A stretch of 53,289 bases of DNA from Alphaproteobacteria bacterium (lineage in GTDB: Bacteria; Pseudomonadota; Alphaproteobacteria; CAAHEQ01; UBA3637). The DNA is taken from NCBI GenBank assembly GCA_015062385.1, contig SUUT01000010.1, forward strand, positions 1 to 53,289. The letters run 5' to 3'. The notes below the pieces were generated by a model, which was given only the letters and a program-made list of their open reading frames with translations, had not been told where the DNA came from and did not search any database. Shown one piece after another: positions 41,310-50,092 of the stretch (position 1 is its first letter; each line of letters opens with the position of its first letter). The translations under genes and the position numbers were made by a program.

Positions 41310-43397
41310 ATGGTAAAAAAACGTATTGAAATGAGCAATGAAAAAGGTATTCAAAATAAAAGTGACGATGCCTTAATCACTCAACAGGACATATTTGATA
41401 TTCAAAAGGTTATTGATCCGGATATTGTCAAAAAAATATGTTTAAACGAAATTTTAAATACCGCTATTTCTAATATTACACGTTGTGTAACGCCGTATGC
41501 AACGGTTAATCCATTTGCTTTGGGTATTGCTTACACTAATTCACAATTAATGCAGGTTGTCAATAATTTGTTAGATAAGCACAAATTGTATAGTGAGGCA
41601 ACCGTTAGTATTTCTGAAAATTTAATTAATCACGCATTGGAAAAAATGCCTGAAATTGAACGGGAAGTGAAAGATCGTGTTTATATACAGCAACGTTTAA
41701 ACAAAATTACAAATTCACTATGCACTTATTTGCATTCTAAATATGCGTATTATGCTAATATAGTGGCATCAATTACCTCCATTGTTGTATTAACTGTTTC
41801 AGTTCAGGCTTGTCCCGGAATATTAGTGTCTATGATACCTGCTTACATATTTGGTAAATGGCAGTCAAATGCTGATAAAAAAGCATACGATCAATCCAGA
41901 GAAAAATATCAAGAGGGGTCCCAGCGATTTGGAAAAACAGTTTATACTACATTATCAGATGTACAATCAAATTATAATACTGATATCAAGGCACAAAAAA
42001 TAATAAACCTAGAAAAAGAAACTGGCAGTTTCAAGGAAATAATTGTCAGTTTAAGTAAAAAGATAAGCTATCATGGTTTGTTGTCGGCTTTGGGATATTA
42101 TGCTATTGTTGGCAGTTCTATGGCTGTCGGTTTTTGGCAAGGATCTAATTTAGAATCACTGGCCGGTATTATGATTGGAACGGGTATGTTTACATCCGCC
42201 GTTACGGGTTATTTTAGCAGTAAAACGAATAAAGAAAAAAATTTACAGGATACGTTACATTTATATCGTGAATTTCGCCATAATCCTATTTATGATTTAA
42301 CATATGGGAAAGAAAAATGTCTGCCGAATACCGATACAATTTGTTTGAATAAAATTGTTTATTCTCATCGTGATTCTATTATGTATAACAAAGATGAAAG
42401 TTTAAATGAAAATCTGGGACAAAGAGCCGAACAACCGATTATTCAATCGGATAAGGTCTTTACTATTACAAAAGGCATAACTGTTTTAAGTGGCCCCTCC
42501 GGTATCGGAAAATCAACGCTTTATAAATTATTGCGATATGGTGATAACGTAACAAGTGGTGAAATATCTTACGGTGTTATGGAGAACGGTGTTTTTAAGG
42601 GTAAAGGGATGTCTTGTCTTCAAGAAGGGGCTTTGTCGGATGTTATTTCATTTGGCAATCAATTTGTAGATAAAGATGGACAGTCAAATGTTGTTGAATT
42701 TATCAAACAAGGCAATCCTTTCTGTACTGATAAAGATATTGAAACGGTATGTCGTATTTTAAATTTAAATATTAAGGATGAGAAAGAGGAATATAAACCG
42801 TTTAGTTGTTTAAGTGGCGGTGAAACAAAAAAAGCCATTTTTTTACGGGCGGCTATTTCATCAGCTCCCATTCTTGTGTTTGATGAACCGACATCGGGTG
42901 TTGCGGCAGATGATTTAAACGATATTCTGAATTATGTCAATGTATTGGGTAAGAACAAAACAGTGATTTATACAACACATCATCCGGAAGATTTAAAACA
43001 TTTAAATGTTTCACAAATTATTGAAATGACACCAACTTATGCTGAAACCGGTGAGCAAAAAGCATGTGTTTTAGAATCTATGCCATGTGAAACAAAAGAA
43101 GATATAGAAAATTACATTAACCATGCTAAAAATCGTCGGGACAAAACAAAACCTGTCACGTCTTCAACTATTTCCCGAAAGGAAGCCGAAGCCATTATTA
43201 CCCAAATGATATGTTTAGATATTGCCCGTCGAATCCAACAATGTGATATGGGTGTAAGTTGTGAAATGCAAGCGGATAACGACAGAAAAAGTGTTAAGGC
43301 ATTTTGCCCAAAAGAGCAATCAAAAGCCCACCAGTCAAGTGATAAAGGCTTTGTTATGCGTTTATTTCAAAGAATGATGAAAACTAATACCAGATAA
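41310..43397 (+). CDS. ABC exporter-like protein with fused membrane and ATPase domains
   Basis: This 695-residue protein has a helical cytosolic N-terminus (about 1-145), two hydrophobic clusters (about 150-190 and 255-310) for several membrane segments, and an ATPase domain. Walker A is GPSGIGKST (about residue 395), the Q-loop QEGALSD, the signature LSGGE (about 501), Walker B ILVFDEP (about 520) and the H-loop TTHH (about 555). A 120-residue Cys-containing C-terminal extension follows. The layout is that of a half-size exporter, but with an unusually long N-terminal soluble region and a tail. A start at 41331 is also possible. It has its own promoter and no partner gene next to it. The substrate is unknown. 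Confidence 0.7.
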   Translation: MVKKRIEMSNEKGIQNKSDDALITQQDIFDIQKVIDPDIVKKICLNEILNTAISNITRCVTPYATVNPFALGIAYTNSQLMQVVNNLLDKHKLYSEATVSISENLINHALEKMPEIEREVKDRVYIQQRLNKITNSLCTYLHSKYAYYANIVASITSIVVLTVSVQACPGILVSMIPAYIFGKWQSNADKKAYDQSREKYQEGSQRFGKTVYTTLSDVQSNYNTDIKAQKIINLEKETGSFKEIIVSLSKKISYHGLLSALGYYAIVGSSMAVGFWQGSNLESLAGIMIGTGMFTSAVTGYFSSKTNKEKNLQDTLHLYREFRHNPIYDLTYGKEKCLPNTDTICLNKIVYSHRDSIMYNKDESLNENLGQRAEQPIIQSDKVFTITKGITVLSGPSGIGKSTLYKLLRYGDNVTSGEISYGVMENGVFKGKGMSCLQEGALSDVISFGNQFVDKDGQSNVVEFIKQGNPFCTDKDIETVCRILNLNIKDEKEEYKPFSCLSGGETKKAIFLRAAISSAPILVFDEPTSGVAADDLNDILNYVNVLGKNKTVIYTTHHPEDLKHLNVSQIIEMTPTYAETGEQKACVLESMPCETKEDIENYINHAKNRRDKTKPVTSSTISRKEAEAIITQMICLDIARRIQQCDMGVSCEMQADNDRKSVKAFCPKEQSKAHQSSDKGFVMRLFQRMMKTNTR

Positions 43398-43535
43398 ATA
43401 GATTTTGTTGTTTGGAGGATTAAGGCATAGAAAACTTAATTGCTGCTGTACTGAAATTTTTATTCTTATACTGGAATATCCTGTAAATTGTGGTTTTTTA
43501 ATAAATAAAATTAAAAGGACTACAAAATATATTGA

Positions 43536-43823
43536 GCTTCTACGGATAAACAAACCGCAGAAAATCAAAAATTTGAAATTGAACAATTTTGTCTTAAAAA
43601 CAAGATTATTGTTGATAAAAGAATTATTGAAATCATTAGTGCGACAAAAGAGTTAAACAAGTGAAAACTCGGAAAATTTTTAAAGCAAATCAAAAATGAT
43701 GATATTGTTATCACGACCGAACTGTCAAGATTTAGTAGCAACCTGTTACAAGTTATGAGTATTTTGCATTTCAACTATAATCCTCAAATGTTATCCAATG
43801 ATGTGGAAAGTTTGAAGATTTAA
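43536..43823 (+). pseudogene. decayed serine recombinase (resolvase/invertase family)
   Basis: The frame reads ASTDKQTAENQKFEIEQF, the RVSTDKQ-type start of serine recombinases (the initial RV is degraded to an upstream TGA). It then reads KNKIIVDKRIIEIISATKELNK, a stop (TGA 43662-43664), KLGKFLKQIKNDDIVITTELSRFSSNL and LQVMSILHFN before the next stop at 43821. LSRFSSNLLQVMSIL corresponds to the LSRLGRNLxxVMxIL block of invertases such as Mpi. In-frame stops and loss of the DNA-binding domain show it is dead. The frame stays open to 43937 with no recognisable match. Confidence 0.8.
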
Positions 43824-44047
43824 GAAACTAATCAGCCAAAAGAGTATGGGGTTTCTTTTACATCTTTATTGAGTAAAATGGAAGAAGCAAGTAAAACATC
43901 TAAAAAAGTAATCATTATATCAAAGTGGTTTCAGTAATACAATCTTGCAAAAGTAATCGGGCAAAAATCATAAAAATCTTATTTAGTCCTGTAGGGAAAG
44001 TTTTTATTCATACAAGAGAGGATTTTTAATATCTTAAAGGTTAACTT

Positions 44048-44329
44048 GAATATAGTAGTACTGCATTATCTATGGCAATTAAAAATGGTTTTATAGAAAT
44101 TGTCAAATTATTATTGGAACATGGTACAGACGTAAGTGCGAAAAATAGGTGGGGAGAAACAGCATTAGATATTGCCAAGTCTTCTAGATTGGATAAATCC
44201 GAGAAGATGCAGGAATGTGTTGCTCTTTTGGAAGATTGTTTAGCTAAAGCAAGTCAATTTCAACCTCAAAAAATTGCATATAATGGTTGTTCAATGGATA
44301 GTAAATATGTTAATTATAGAAATGCTTAA
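44048..44329 (+). pseudogene. ankyrin-repeat gene fragment
   Basis: The open frame extends upstream of the first ATG (44072) as EYSSTALSMAIKNGFIEIVKLLLEHGTDVSAKN, one clear ankyrin repeat, followed by GETALDIAKSS, the start of a second. No start codon with a ribosome-binding site exists before the repeat, so this is probably the broken 3' part of a larger ankyrin gene. The remaining 40 or so residues are not repeat-like. Ankyrin proteins bind other proteins. An intact relative lies at 45398. Confidence 0.65.
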
Positions 44330-44342
44330 AGACATGCAATAA

Positions 44343-44450
44343 GAAGGAAAATTTGAAGCAAAAAAGCAAGGATATCTTGAAAAAAATGATATAATCGCAT
44401 CAAAGGATAAACAAAGTAGAGTATTTATTGCATTACGGAGACTCCAATAA
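44343..44450 (+). pseudogene. small coding relic
   Basis: Frame 44343-44450 encodes EGKFEAKKQGYLEKNDIIAS and then KDKQSRVFIALRRLQ before TAA, preceded in frame by a stop after EMLKDMQ. Composition is protein-like, but there is no start or match I recognise. It adds to the decayed accessory zone. Confidence 0.3.
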
Positions 44451-44498
44451 AAATTTAAATCTGCAAGTATTGTACATAGCTTGAAATTTTTGTCAATA

Positions 44499-45113
44499 TT
44501 AAAGCACTTTATTTTGTTCCAGATAATCATAAACTTCTTCAGCCATAATTTGATGACCTTCCGAATTTGGATGTGTTGCATCTTTGTATAGAATATCTAA
44601 ATTTCTGTTTTTCCATTTATCATAGCGTGCAAAAAAGTTGATGTTTTTTTGATTACAAATTTCTTTGATAATTTGATTATAGCGTTCAATATCTGAATTA
44701 TAACGAATCAATGATGCCTGTTCGGTATAGCGATTTTCAATGACCGGTGTCAAATCCAAAACAACAATTTTGGCTTTTGTTAGGGCCAGAATATCAAATA
44801 ATTTATTCCAATACATAATTTGAGCACCTTCTGAGAAATCCAGTTGTAAATCGCTATTTTTTCTTCTCCTCAAGTCATTAATTCCTGTGTTGACTAAAAT
44901 TAAATCAAAATGTCTTGATAAAACTTCGAAGATTGCTCTGTTTGTTGTATCAGCGATATTATCCCCTGATTGTGACATATTATTAAAAAGATAGGTATCT
45001 GGATGATTCTCTAATATAATTTTACCAAGTCTTGTAAACCACCCCAAATCTTTTTCATCATAATAACCGTGAGCTATTGAATCACCAATTATTCCAATAT
45101 TTTTAAGCATCAT
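44499..45113 (-). CDS. SGNH/GDSL-type hydrolase
   Basis: This 204-residue cytosolic esterase-like protein has the four SGNH blocks. Block I GDSIAHG near residue 10 provides the serine, block II is the SQSGDN segment, block III NTGIND near residue 74 the asparagine, and block V DATHPNSEGH near residue 180 the Asp/His. It starts at an ATG preceded by GGAGAATAATG. Such enzymes remove acyl or acetyl groups from glycans or lipids. There is no signal peptide, so the substrate is probably intracellular. It is an intact gene inside a decayed region. Confidence 0.85.
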   Translation of the reverse strand: MMLKNIGIIGDSIAHGYYDEKDLGWFTRLGKIILENHPDTYLFNNMSQSGDNIADTTNRAIFEVLSRHFDLILVNTGINDLRRRKNSDLQLDFSEGAQIMYWNKLFDILALTKAKIVVLDLTPVIENRYTEQASLIRYNSDIERYNQIIKEICNQKNINFFARYDKWKNRNLDILYKDATHPNSEGHQIMAEEVYDYLEQNKVL

Positions 45114-45243
45114 TATTCTCCATTTTTCTTTTATCCATCATATAAAATAAACCTTTATTTTTTATGAAAGTCAATAATTTTGAAAAATTGGTATCTTAGG
45201 GAATGGAACTATCGGACTTTGTGAAATGCTTGCAAATAAAAGA

Positions 45244-45271
45244 AAAAGCCCTCATTTGATTGAGGGCTTTT
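45244..45271. terminator. strong hairpin terminator in an intergenic gap
   Basis: AAAAGCCCTCA (45244-45254) pairs with TGAGGGCTTTT (45261-45271), flanked by T and A runs. It lies between divergent genes, so it is an orphan terminator. It may be left from a lost gene or protect the divergent promoters. Confidence 0.75.
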
Positions 45272-45305
45272 GTTTTTTTTGTCTTTTTTGTTATATAAAA
45301 AAATA

Positions 45306-45334
45306 TTGACGGATAACTCTACATATTGTATAAT
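45306..45334 (+). promoter_or_regulatory. promoter of the ankyrin gene
   Basis: TTGACG (45306-45311), an exact 17-bp spacer and TATAAT (45329-45334) precede the gene at 45398. Confidence 0.75.
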
Positions 45335-45397
45335 TACGATGCTTTTAGAAGAGATTTAAGAGGCCAAAATCATCAAAATAAAGGATAGGAAGAAAAT

Positions 45398-46690
45398 ATG
45401 GTTGATACACTTGGTAAGAAAATTTCAAAATTGGAAGAGTTGATTCATAAAGCAACAGTTTTGCTTGATGATGCTGCTATCAAAGAATCATATCAAATGA
45501 TAAGATCAGGGATGGACTTAAATGCTTTAGATGAAGAGGGTCGTTCTTTATTTGGCTTTTGCTTTTCCAATAAAGAATATGTTTGCTATGTGCCTCGATT
45601 GATAAAGGCGGGAGCGGATTTGAATGTTTCGGATAAAGAGGGAAAAACACCTTTGATGAACTTGATTGAGTCTGCTAAAACAATTTTAAATGACACGAAT
45701 TACGTATCCCTTTTGGAAGAGTTGATTGAAAAGGGGGCTGATGTTTTAAGAGTGGATTTTTTGGGTGAAACTGTGCTTCATAAAAGTATGGATAAAGAGA
45801 TTGATTATGAAGTTGTGTATAAGCTTTTGGAAAATAAAGCAAATGTCAATGCTCAAAATAACGAAGGATTAACGGCTCTTTCTTTGATTATGAAAAATAA
45901 GGGATGTGGCAGAAAAGCTTCCATTTTAAGGGCTTATGGTGCTGATGAGTCAATTAAAGATAAGAATGGTAAAACAGCTTTTGATATTGCCAAAGAAAAG
46001 GGCACTGAAAGCCTTTATCTGGATGCTTTGAATTTGCCAACTCCTAAAGAAATGGAGGAGGCTCGAAAAAAAATTGCTGAATTTAAAGAAAAAGGTGTGC
46101 CTCTTGAAATGATATGGATGAGGGCAGCCAGTAAAGGGGATACGGCATTTTTAGCCGTTCTTCATGAAGAAGAAGGGGTGGATGTGAATTATGCGGATCC
46201 TTGTACGGGAAAAACAGCGTTGCACGAAGTTTATTTTTCATCTTCCATTGAGGCCATTTCTTACCTGCTTGAAAAGAAAGCAGATGTGAATAAGCAAGAT
46301 AATAAAGGGGTAACACCCTTAATGAATGTTGCAAGAGCCGGAGGCAGCTTGGCTTGGGGTGGTTGGGGATTAGCAATCTTTTTGTTAAACAATCCAAATC
46401 TGAATATTCAAGATAATCAAGGCAACACAGCACTTCATCATGTCGCTCACATAGTGAGTAATTCAGGGATTAAGATGCTTGTTCAAAAAGGAGCGGATAC
46501 CAGCATTAAGAATAAAAAAGGGCAAACGGCACGGGATGTTTATGAAAAATTTTATCAAATGATTGAAGATACAATGCCTGATTATCGTATGGACTTTTTG
46601 AATAAATGGTTGAAAAAGGCGGAGCCTGTTTTGATTCAAAAAGGGACTGTTTCTTCAAAAAAATTAATCGATCGGCAAAAAGAAGAGTGA
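45398..46690 (+). CDS. ankyrin repeat protein
   Basis: This 430-residue soluble protein has about nine ankyrin repeats. Clear ones include LIKAGADLNVSDKEGKTPLMNLI, ELIEKGADVLRVDFLGETVLH, LLENKANVNAQNNEGLTALSLI, YLLEKKADVNKQDNKGVTPLM, FLLNNPNLNIQDNQGNTALHHV and MLVQKGADTSIKNKKGQTARD. A non-repeat helical insert (about residues 210-240) splits the array. There is no signal peptide or membrane segment. Such proteins mediate protein contacts and are common effectors in host-associated bacteria, but secretion cannot be shown from sequence. It has its own promoter and sits next to an ankyrin fragment of similar type. Confidence 0.88.
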   Translation: MVDTLGKKISKLEELIHKATVLLDDAAIKESYQMIRSGMDLNALDEEGRSLFGFCFSNKEYVCYVPRLIKAGADLNVSDKEGKTPLMNLIESAKTILNDTNYVSLLEELIEKGADVLRVDFLGETVLHKSMDKEIDYEVVYKLLENKANVNAQNNEGLTALSLIMKNKGCGRKASILRAYGADESIKDKNGKTAFDIAKEKGTESLYLDALNLPTPKEMEEARKKIAEFKEKGVPLEMIWMRAASKGDTAFLAVLHEEEGVDVNYADPCTGKTALHEVYFSSSIEAISYLLEKKADVNKQDNKGVTPLMNVARAGGSLAWGGWGLAIFLLNNPNLNIQDNQGNTALHHVAHIVSNSGIKMLVQKGADTSIKNKKGQTARDVYEKFYQMIEDTMPDYRMDFLNKWLKKAEPVLIQKGTVSSKKLIDRQKEE

Positions 46691-46753
46691 AAAAAATGTA
46701 TGAACTTTTATTTGAACCATAGGATTTTGATTTTCAATAAATCAACAAAGCCG

Positions 46754-46782
46754 TTGTAATCCATTAAAAATTTTGTTATTAT
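46754..46782 (+). promoter_or_regulatory. promoter of the 46800 gene
   Basis: TTGTAA (46754-46759), a 17-bp spacer and TATTAT (46777-46782) precede AAGGAG. It is nearly identical to the promoter at 40033. Confidence 0.6.
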
Positions 46783-46799
46783 AAAAAGAAGGAGTTAAT

Positions 46800-47507
46800 A
46801 TGCCACTTTTAATAGATGATAAAAGAATTGATGAACTAAGAGAGCAATTTCCGATATTGACTCATACCTCGTGGAAGGAATTATCGGAAATTATTCCTCA
46901 TCCTAATGTGGACAAACATTACCAACAGATGGGTAATATTGTATGTGCGACCAGTACGGATAGTGATTTTTATGCTTTGCGCTGTAATGAACGAAAAGGG
47001 ATGATAAATTATTCCGTTCCTTATCGTGATCCGGATGGAAAAATTAATAGGATTTTTATTTTCGAAAAAATGAAAGATACATATTATGAACATAGTGTAT
47101 CATCGAAAAATTTTATTCCTATTGTTTCGAGAGATGGTACTTTTAGTGGTGAATGGGTATCTCATGATGTAATAAAACCTATTTTTGTTAAGATAGGTAA
47201 AAAAGAGGATATTTTAAGACAAACACGAGCAAAAGTATTTACAATTTCCAATTTGGAACAATTTCAGGAAAAATTAAATGATGATGCCTTTGTTAAAAGG
47301 GTGGGGGATGTAGATACATCTTTAAAAATGATAAAAATGTTGGTACGTTTAGGAATTTTACACGAATGTAATAGTTCGGAAGAAACAGTAAACAGATATA
47401 TGAAATGTACAGAAGATAGAAAAAATATGGTACAGGAAGATACTTCAAAAAGCCCACTTTCTGTTTCTCAACAGGTTGTTATTTTGTTAAAACAACCCCA
47501 ATATTAA
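46800..47507 (+). CDS. hypothetical soluble protein
   Basis: This 235-residue soluble protein is of unrecognised family. A beta-rich centre (residues 40-115: DSDFYALRCNERKGMINY, FIFEKMKDTYYEHSVS) is followed by a helical C-terminal half with DDAFVKRVGDVDTSLKMIKML. There is no signal peptide, membrane segment or catalytic signature. AAGGAG precedes the ATG, and the gene has its own promoter of the type seen before the alkaline phosphatase. Codon and base use match the rest of the window. Confidence 0.65.
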   Translation: MPLLIDDKRIDELREQFPILTHTSWKELSEIIPHPNVDKHYQQMGNIVCATSTDSDFYALRCNERKGMINYSVPYRDPDGKINRIFIFEKMKDTYYEHSVSSKNFIPIVSRDGTFSGEWVSHDVIKPIFVKIGKKEDILRQTRAKVFTISNLEQFQEKLNDDAFVKRVGDVDTSLKMIKMLVRLGILHECNSSEETVNRYMKCTEDRKNMVQEDTSKSPLSVSQQVVILLKQPQY

Positions 47508-47678
47508 TTTCTGTAAATATTTAGGAATTACATATCATGTTATTTTGGGGCTTGATAACTTAGATTTTAGGTTATTTTTGAAAATATTATTGTCAGATTT
47601 TTACAGATACTGATAGATTAGAAAAAAACATGTTTTATTGATACCCATTGTATGAGATTATCTCTAGTGCGGATATTT

Positions 47679-47798
47679 CTATTCTTCTAATGCACCCCTT
47701 TCACCACGCAACCACTTATCCACCATTTTCAATGATGCCTTGTGGGCTATCGGAACAGCCTCACGTTTGTCCCCCCGTAAGGCATTTTCTCTAACCTC
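47679..47798 (-). pseudogene. possible gene relic downstream of tRNA-Thr
   Basis: On the minus strand, frame 47798-47679 reads VRENALRGDKREAVPIAHKA followed by SLKMVDKWLRGERGALEE and TAG. It is charged and protein-like, but no ATG, GTG or TTG start lies in frame near its beginning. The frame runs into the tRNA terminator. It could be the 3' end of a former element inserted near the tRNA gene. The rest of 47508-47811 shows nothing supported. Confidence 0.3.
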
Positions 47799-47811
47799 TA
47801 TGCATAAAAAA

Positions 47812-47831
47812 AGCCCTCGAAAAAGAGGGCT
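47812..47831 (-). terminator. terminator of tRNA-Thr
   Basis: AGCCCTC (47812-47818) pairs with GAGGGCT (47825-47831). Read on the minus strand it is followed by a T-run. Confidence 0.8.
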
Positions 47832-47839
47832 AGACTAAA

Positions 47840-47914
47840 TGGTGCCGCTGGTGGGAATCGGACCCACGACCCCCTCCTTACCAAGGAGGTGCGCTACCAC
47901 TACGCTACAGCGGC
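47840..47914 (-). tRNA. tRNA-Thr(GGT)
   Basis: The minus-strand 75-nt cloverleaf has encoded CCA. Acceptor GCCGCTG pairs with CAGCGGC, the D-arm is GCGTAGTGGTAGCGC, and anticodon stem CCTCC/GGAGG encloses TTGGTAA with anticodon GGT. The T-arm is GTGGGTCCGATTCCCAC, so the loop has TCC in place of the usual TTC. Confidence 0.93.
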
Positions 47915-48045
47915 TTTGCTTCCGTCTTTATTACCCTATATTTGTTATCTTGTCAAGAATATTTTAAATAAAATTGGTAATTTTCTTTTTTTTGTGTTAT
48001 ACTAATGCAAATCGTTTTTTGTTTTATCATTTATTCGGAGTTTTA

Positions 48046-49065
48046 ATGACCTCTTGCCCGGATTCTTATAATTCTGCTTTCTTTAATTTTCAACCGGCTT
48101 CTCATCGTTTATTGGCAGATGATACAGGTATGCCTTTAACTGTTTATCACGGCACACATTATCAATTTGAAACTTTTTTACCATTATCTCATTTTGGAAC
48201 ACTTTATGCCGCTCAAAACAGAATTAAAACAGCCAATCCTATTAAACATACTTTTTCTTCATTAATTGAAAGTGCCGGTAATTTGAAAAAAAATGTGACA
48301 TTGGGATTTAATTTGTTATTGGAAAATTTGATAAAGCCTACTGAAAAATTAACTGATACGGATCGATGTATTCCGGTTCATTTAGCATTAAGACATCCCA
48401 AACGAATGGATGACATGGGTTTTTCTCGTTCTACATATAAAGATGATATGCTGTACCGCCTTATTCGAGAACAGTTATTGTTTGGGTATCGCTTTCATCG
48501 GCATTTAACAAGTGTGTCAAAAAGATTAAATGCATTACAACAAATTATAAACGGCTTGGAAGTTCCGCCAATGTATGATTTTATTTTTAAAAATCCTTTT
48601 CAGATATCATCTTCGGCTGTTAGAAGAGAATTAGGCTTGGAAAATTTATATCCTGTTCTGGGTTCATTAGATAATTGTTCTGCTGTTGTTGATGAGAAAA
48701 GTAAATATCCCCAAAACATCTTAACAAGTGTTGATAAATTGAATAGGGAACGCTTATGTATGCAACGCATGATACGGTACTGGGAGAGTTTAGGTTATGA
48801 CGGATTTATCTATACAAATAATATAGAAGATGTTGGGGCGTTTTCATATGTTGTTTTTCGTCCTAATCAGGTTATTCGTTTAGATAGACCCCCTGAATAT
48901 CTTAAAAACCCGTTGTATCCTTCGATTTCCAATCAAAAGGAATTAGATATTATTCAAATCAATACATTAGCTAGCATGGAATCGCGTCTTATTACAAAGG
49001 CAGAAGCAAAACGAATGGAAATGTGGCATTTGGAATCAAATCGTTTTCATGAACGGTATGGTTAA
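48046..49065 (+). CDS. ADP-ribosyltransferase-like (ART-PolyVal-type) protein
   Basis: The protein has about 339 residues from the ATG at 48046 (CGGAG six bases upstream). The longer frame from 47974 adds a hydrophobic stretch without a ribosome-binding site. PLTVYHGTHYQFETF near residue 27 is the YHGT-type strand of ADP-ribosyltransferase folds, with FGTLYAA following. Near the C-terminus, YDGFIYTNNIED then AFSYVVFRPNQVIRL matches the end of ART domains found in polyvalent proteins of phages and conjugative elements. The middle (about 80-230) is helical and unrecognised. It may be a toxin or DNA-transfer accessory protein. It has no partner gene, and its position beside tRNA-Thr suggests a former mobile element. 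Confidence 0.65.
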   Translation: MTSCPDSYNSAFFNFQPASHRLLADDTGMPLTVYHGTHYQFETFLPLSHFGTLYAAQNRIKTANPIKHTFSSLIESAGNLKKNVTLGFNLLLENLIKPTEKLTDTDRCIPVHLALRHPKRMDDMGFSRSTYKDDMLYRLIREQLLFGYRFHRHLTSVSKRLNALQQIINGLEVPPMYDFIFKNPFQISSSAVRRELGLENLYPVLGSLDNCSAVVDEKSKYPQNILTSVDKLNRERLCMQRMIRYWESLGYDGFIYTNNIEDVGAFSYVVFRPNQVIRLDRPPEYLKNPLYPSISNQKELDIIQINTLASMESRLITKAEAKRMEMWHLESNRFHERYG

Positions 49066-49072
49066 TTGGTAT

Positions 49073-49939
49073 TTATAAACATAATAATGCTAAATTACCA
49101 CCGACAATGCCACATATAAATAAAATGCCGATAATTTTAAATAATTCTTTAAATGATAAACGCATTTTATATAAAATAATTAATCCGACTCCGCCATTTG
49201 CACAAAGTCCGGCCATTAAAGCTCCGATTGATAATACGCCTTCAATATATAATTTTGTTAATCCGACTGAAATGCCGCAGTTGGGTAATAATCCGATTAA
49301 AGCACAGATAAAGACTGAACTCATTTCATGTGTTAGTATCAGGTTTTTCAGATAATCAGCTCCTACCGTATGCATAATAGTGTTTAACATAAAAGAAATG
49401 AGAAAAATAAATGCTGTGAGTTGCAATGTGTGTATTAATGCTGAACGAGAAATATTATGATGAGAACAATGGCATTTGACTGTTTTGCATAATTCAGGAA
49501 GTGCTTTTTTCTTTTTTTTGTTTTGATGATAAGAGTCGATTAAAAAACCGATAAAAACAGCAAAAATCATTTTAAATGCAATTATTTTTAAAATAATTTG
49601 CCATGAAACCCCATGGGAAATCATAATGGGCAACATTTCATCAGATGTTGCCAAAAAGATAGCGATTAATGTTCCGAGTGTAATTAATCCCGTTCCGTAA
49701 AAATTGGCTCCCGTTGCGGATAATCCGCAACCGCTTATCGGGGCGGCAATGGCCCCACATAACGGACCGAATTTTCGAAATCGTCTGACAAATTTCCATA
49801 CTTTTGAACGGGCATGATGCTCAATGTATTCCAAAAATAAGTAAGTTAAAAACAAATATGGAATCAGGTATAAAATATCTTCTGCCGTATGAATAATTAA
49901 ATGGATGAGATTGTTTAAAATTTCTGAAAAATTGCTCAT
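49073..49939 (-). CDS. ArsP_2-like putative metal permease
   Basis: This 288-residue protein with about eight membrane segments has the block GPLCGAIAAPISGCGLSATGANFYGTG, then ATSDEMLPIM, and a second half with IGLLPNCGISVGLT and MAGLCANGGVG. This is the pattern of the putative manganese/arsenic 10TM exporters (ArsP_2). The cysteines at SGCG and PNCG are in membrane segments and could contact a metal. A cytosolic His/Cys-rich loop (CKTVKCHCSHHN, about 160) could bind metal. It is an inner-membrane transporter, and metal specificity is unknown. No recognisable metal riboswitch lies upstream. Confidence 0.75.
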   Translation of the reverse strand: MSNFSEILNNLIHLIIHTAEDILYLIPYLFLTYLFLEYIEHHARSKVWKFVRRFRKFGPLCGAIAAPISGCGLSATGANFYGTGLITLGTLIAIFLATSDEMLPIMISHGVSWQIILKIIAFKMIFAVFIGFLIDSYHQNKKKKKALPELCKTVKCHCSHHNISRSALIHTLQLTAFIFLISFMLNTIMHTVGADYLKNLILTHEMSSVFICALIGLLPNCGISVGLTKLYIEGVLSIGALMAGLCANGGVGLIILYKMRLSFKELFKIIGILFICGIVGGNLALLCL

Positions 49940-50045
49940 GGTTCATTTTCTTTGTATTATGTTGTTTTTTTTGTAAGCCGATATTATGGTTTCTTTTAAT
50001 AAAAATCAAGTTTTTTTTGGATTAAATGTATTTTTGAAATATAAA

Positions 50046-50073
50046 AGCCGATATTCCTTGTTGAATATCGGCT
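50046..50073 (-). terminator. terminator of the FPCGQ-repeat gene
   Basis: AGCCGATATT (50046-50055) pairs with AATATCGGCT (50064-50073). Read on the minus strand it follows the gene ending at 50093. The same 10 bases recur at about 49976. Confidence 0.75.
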
Positions 50074-50092
50074 AAAAGATGAATTGTTGTTT

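Noticed and set aside
43405-43656. Open frame over the recombinase remnant in another frame
   Set aside because: Its translation is low-complexity Lys/Asn/Leu-rich, while the neighbouring frame shows clear serine-recombinase motifs interrupted by stops.
47974-48045. Longer start of the ART-like gene
   Set aside because: It would add a hydrophobic stretch without a ribosome-binding site. ATG 48046 has CGGAG at proper spacing.
49940-50040. Possible manganese riboswitch before the ArsP_2-like gene
   Set aside because: The 100 or so bases upstream are T-rich and show none of the conserved loops expected of the yybP-ykoY family.
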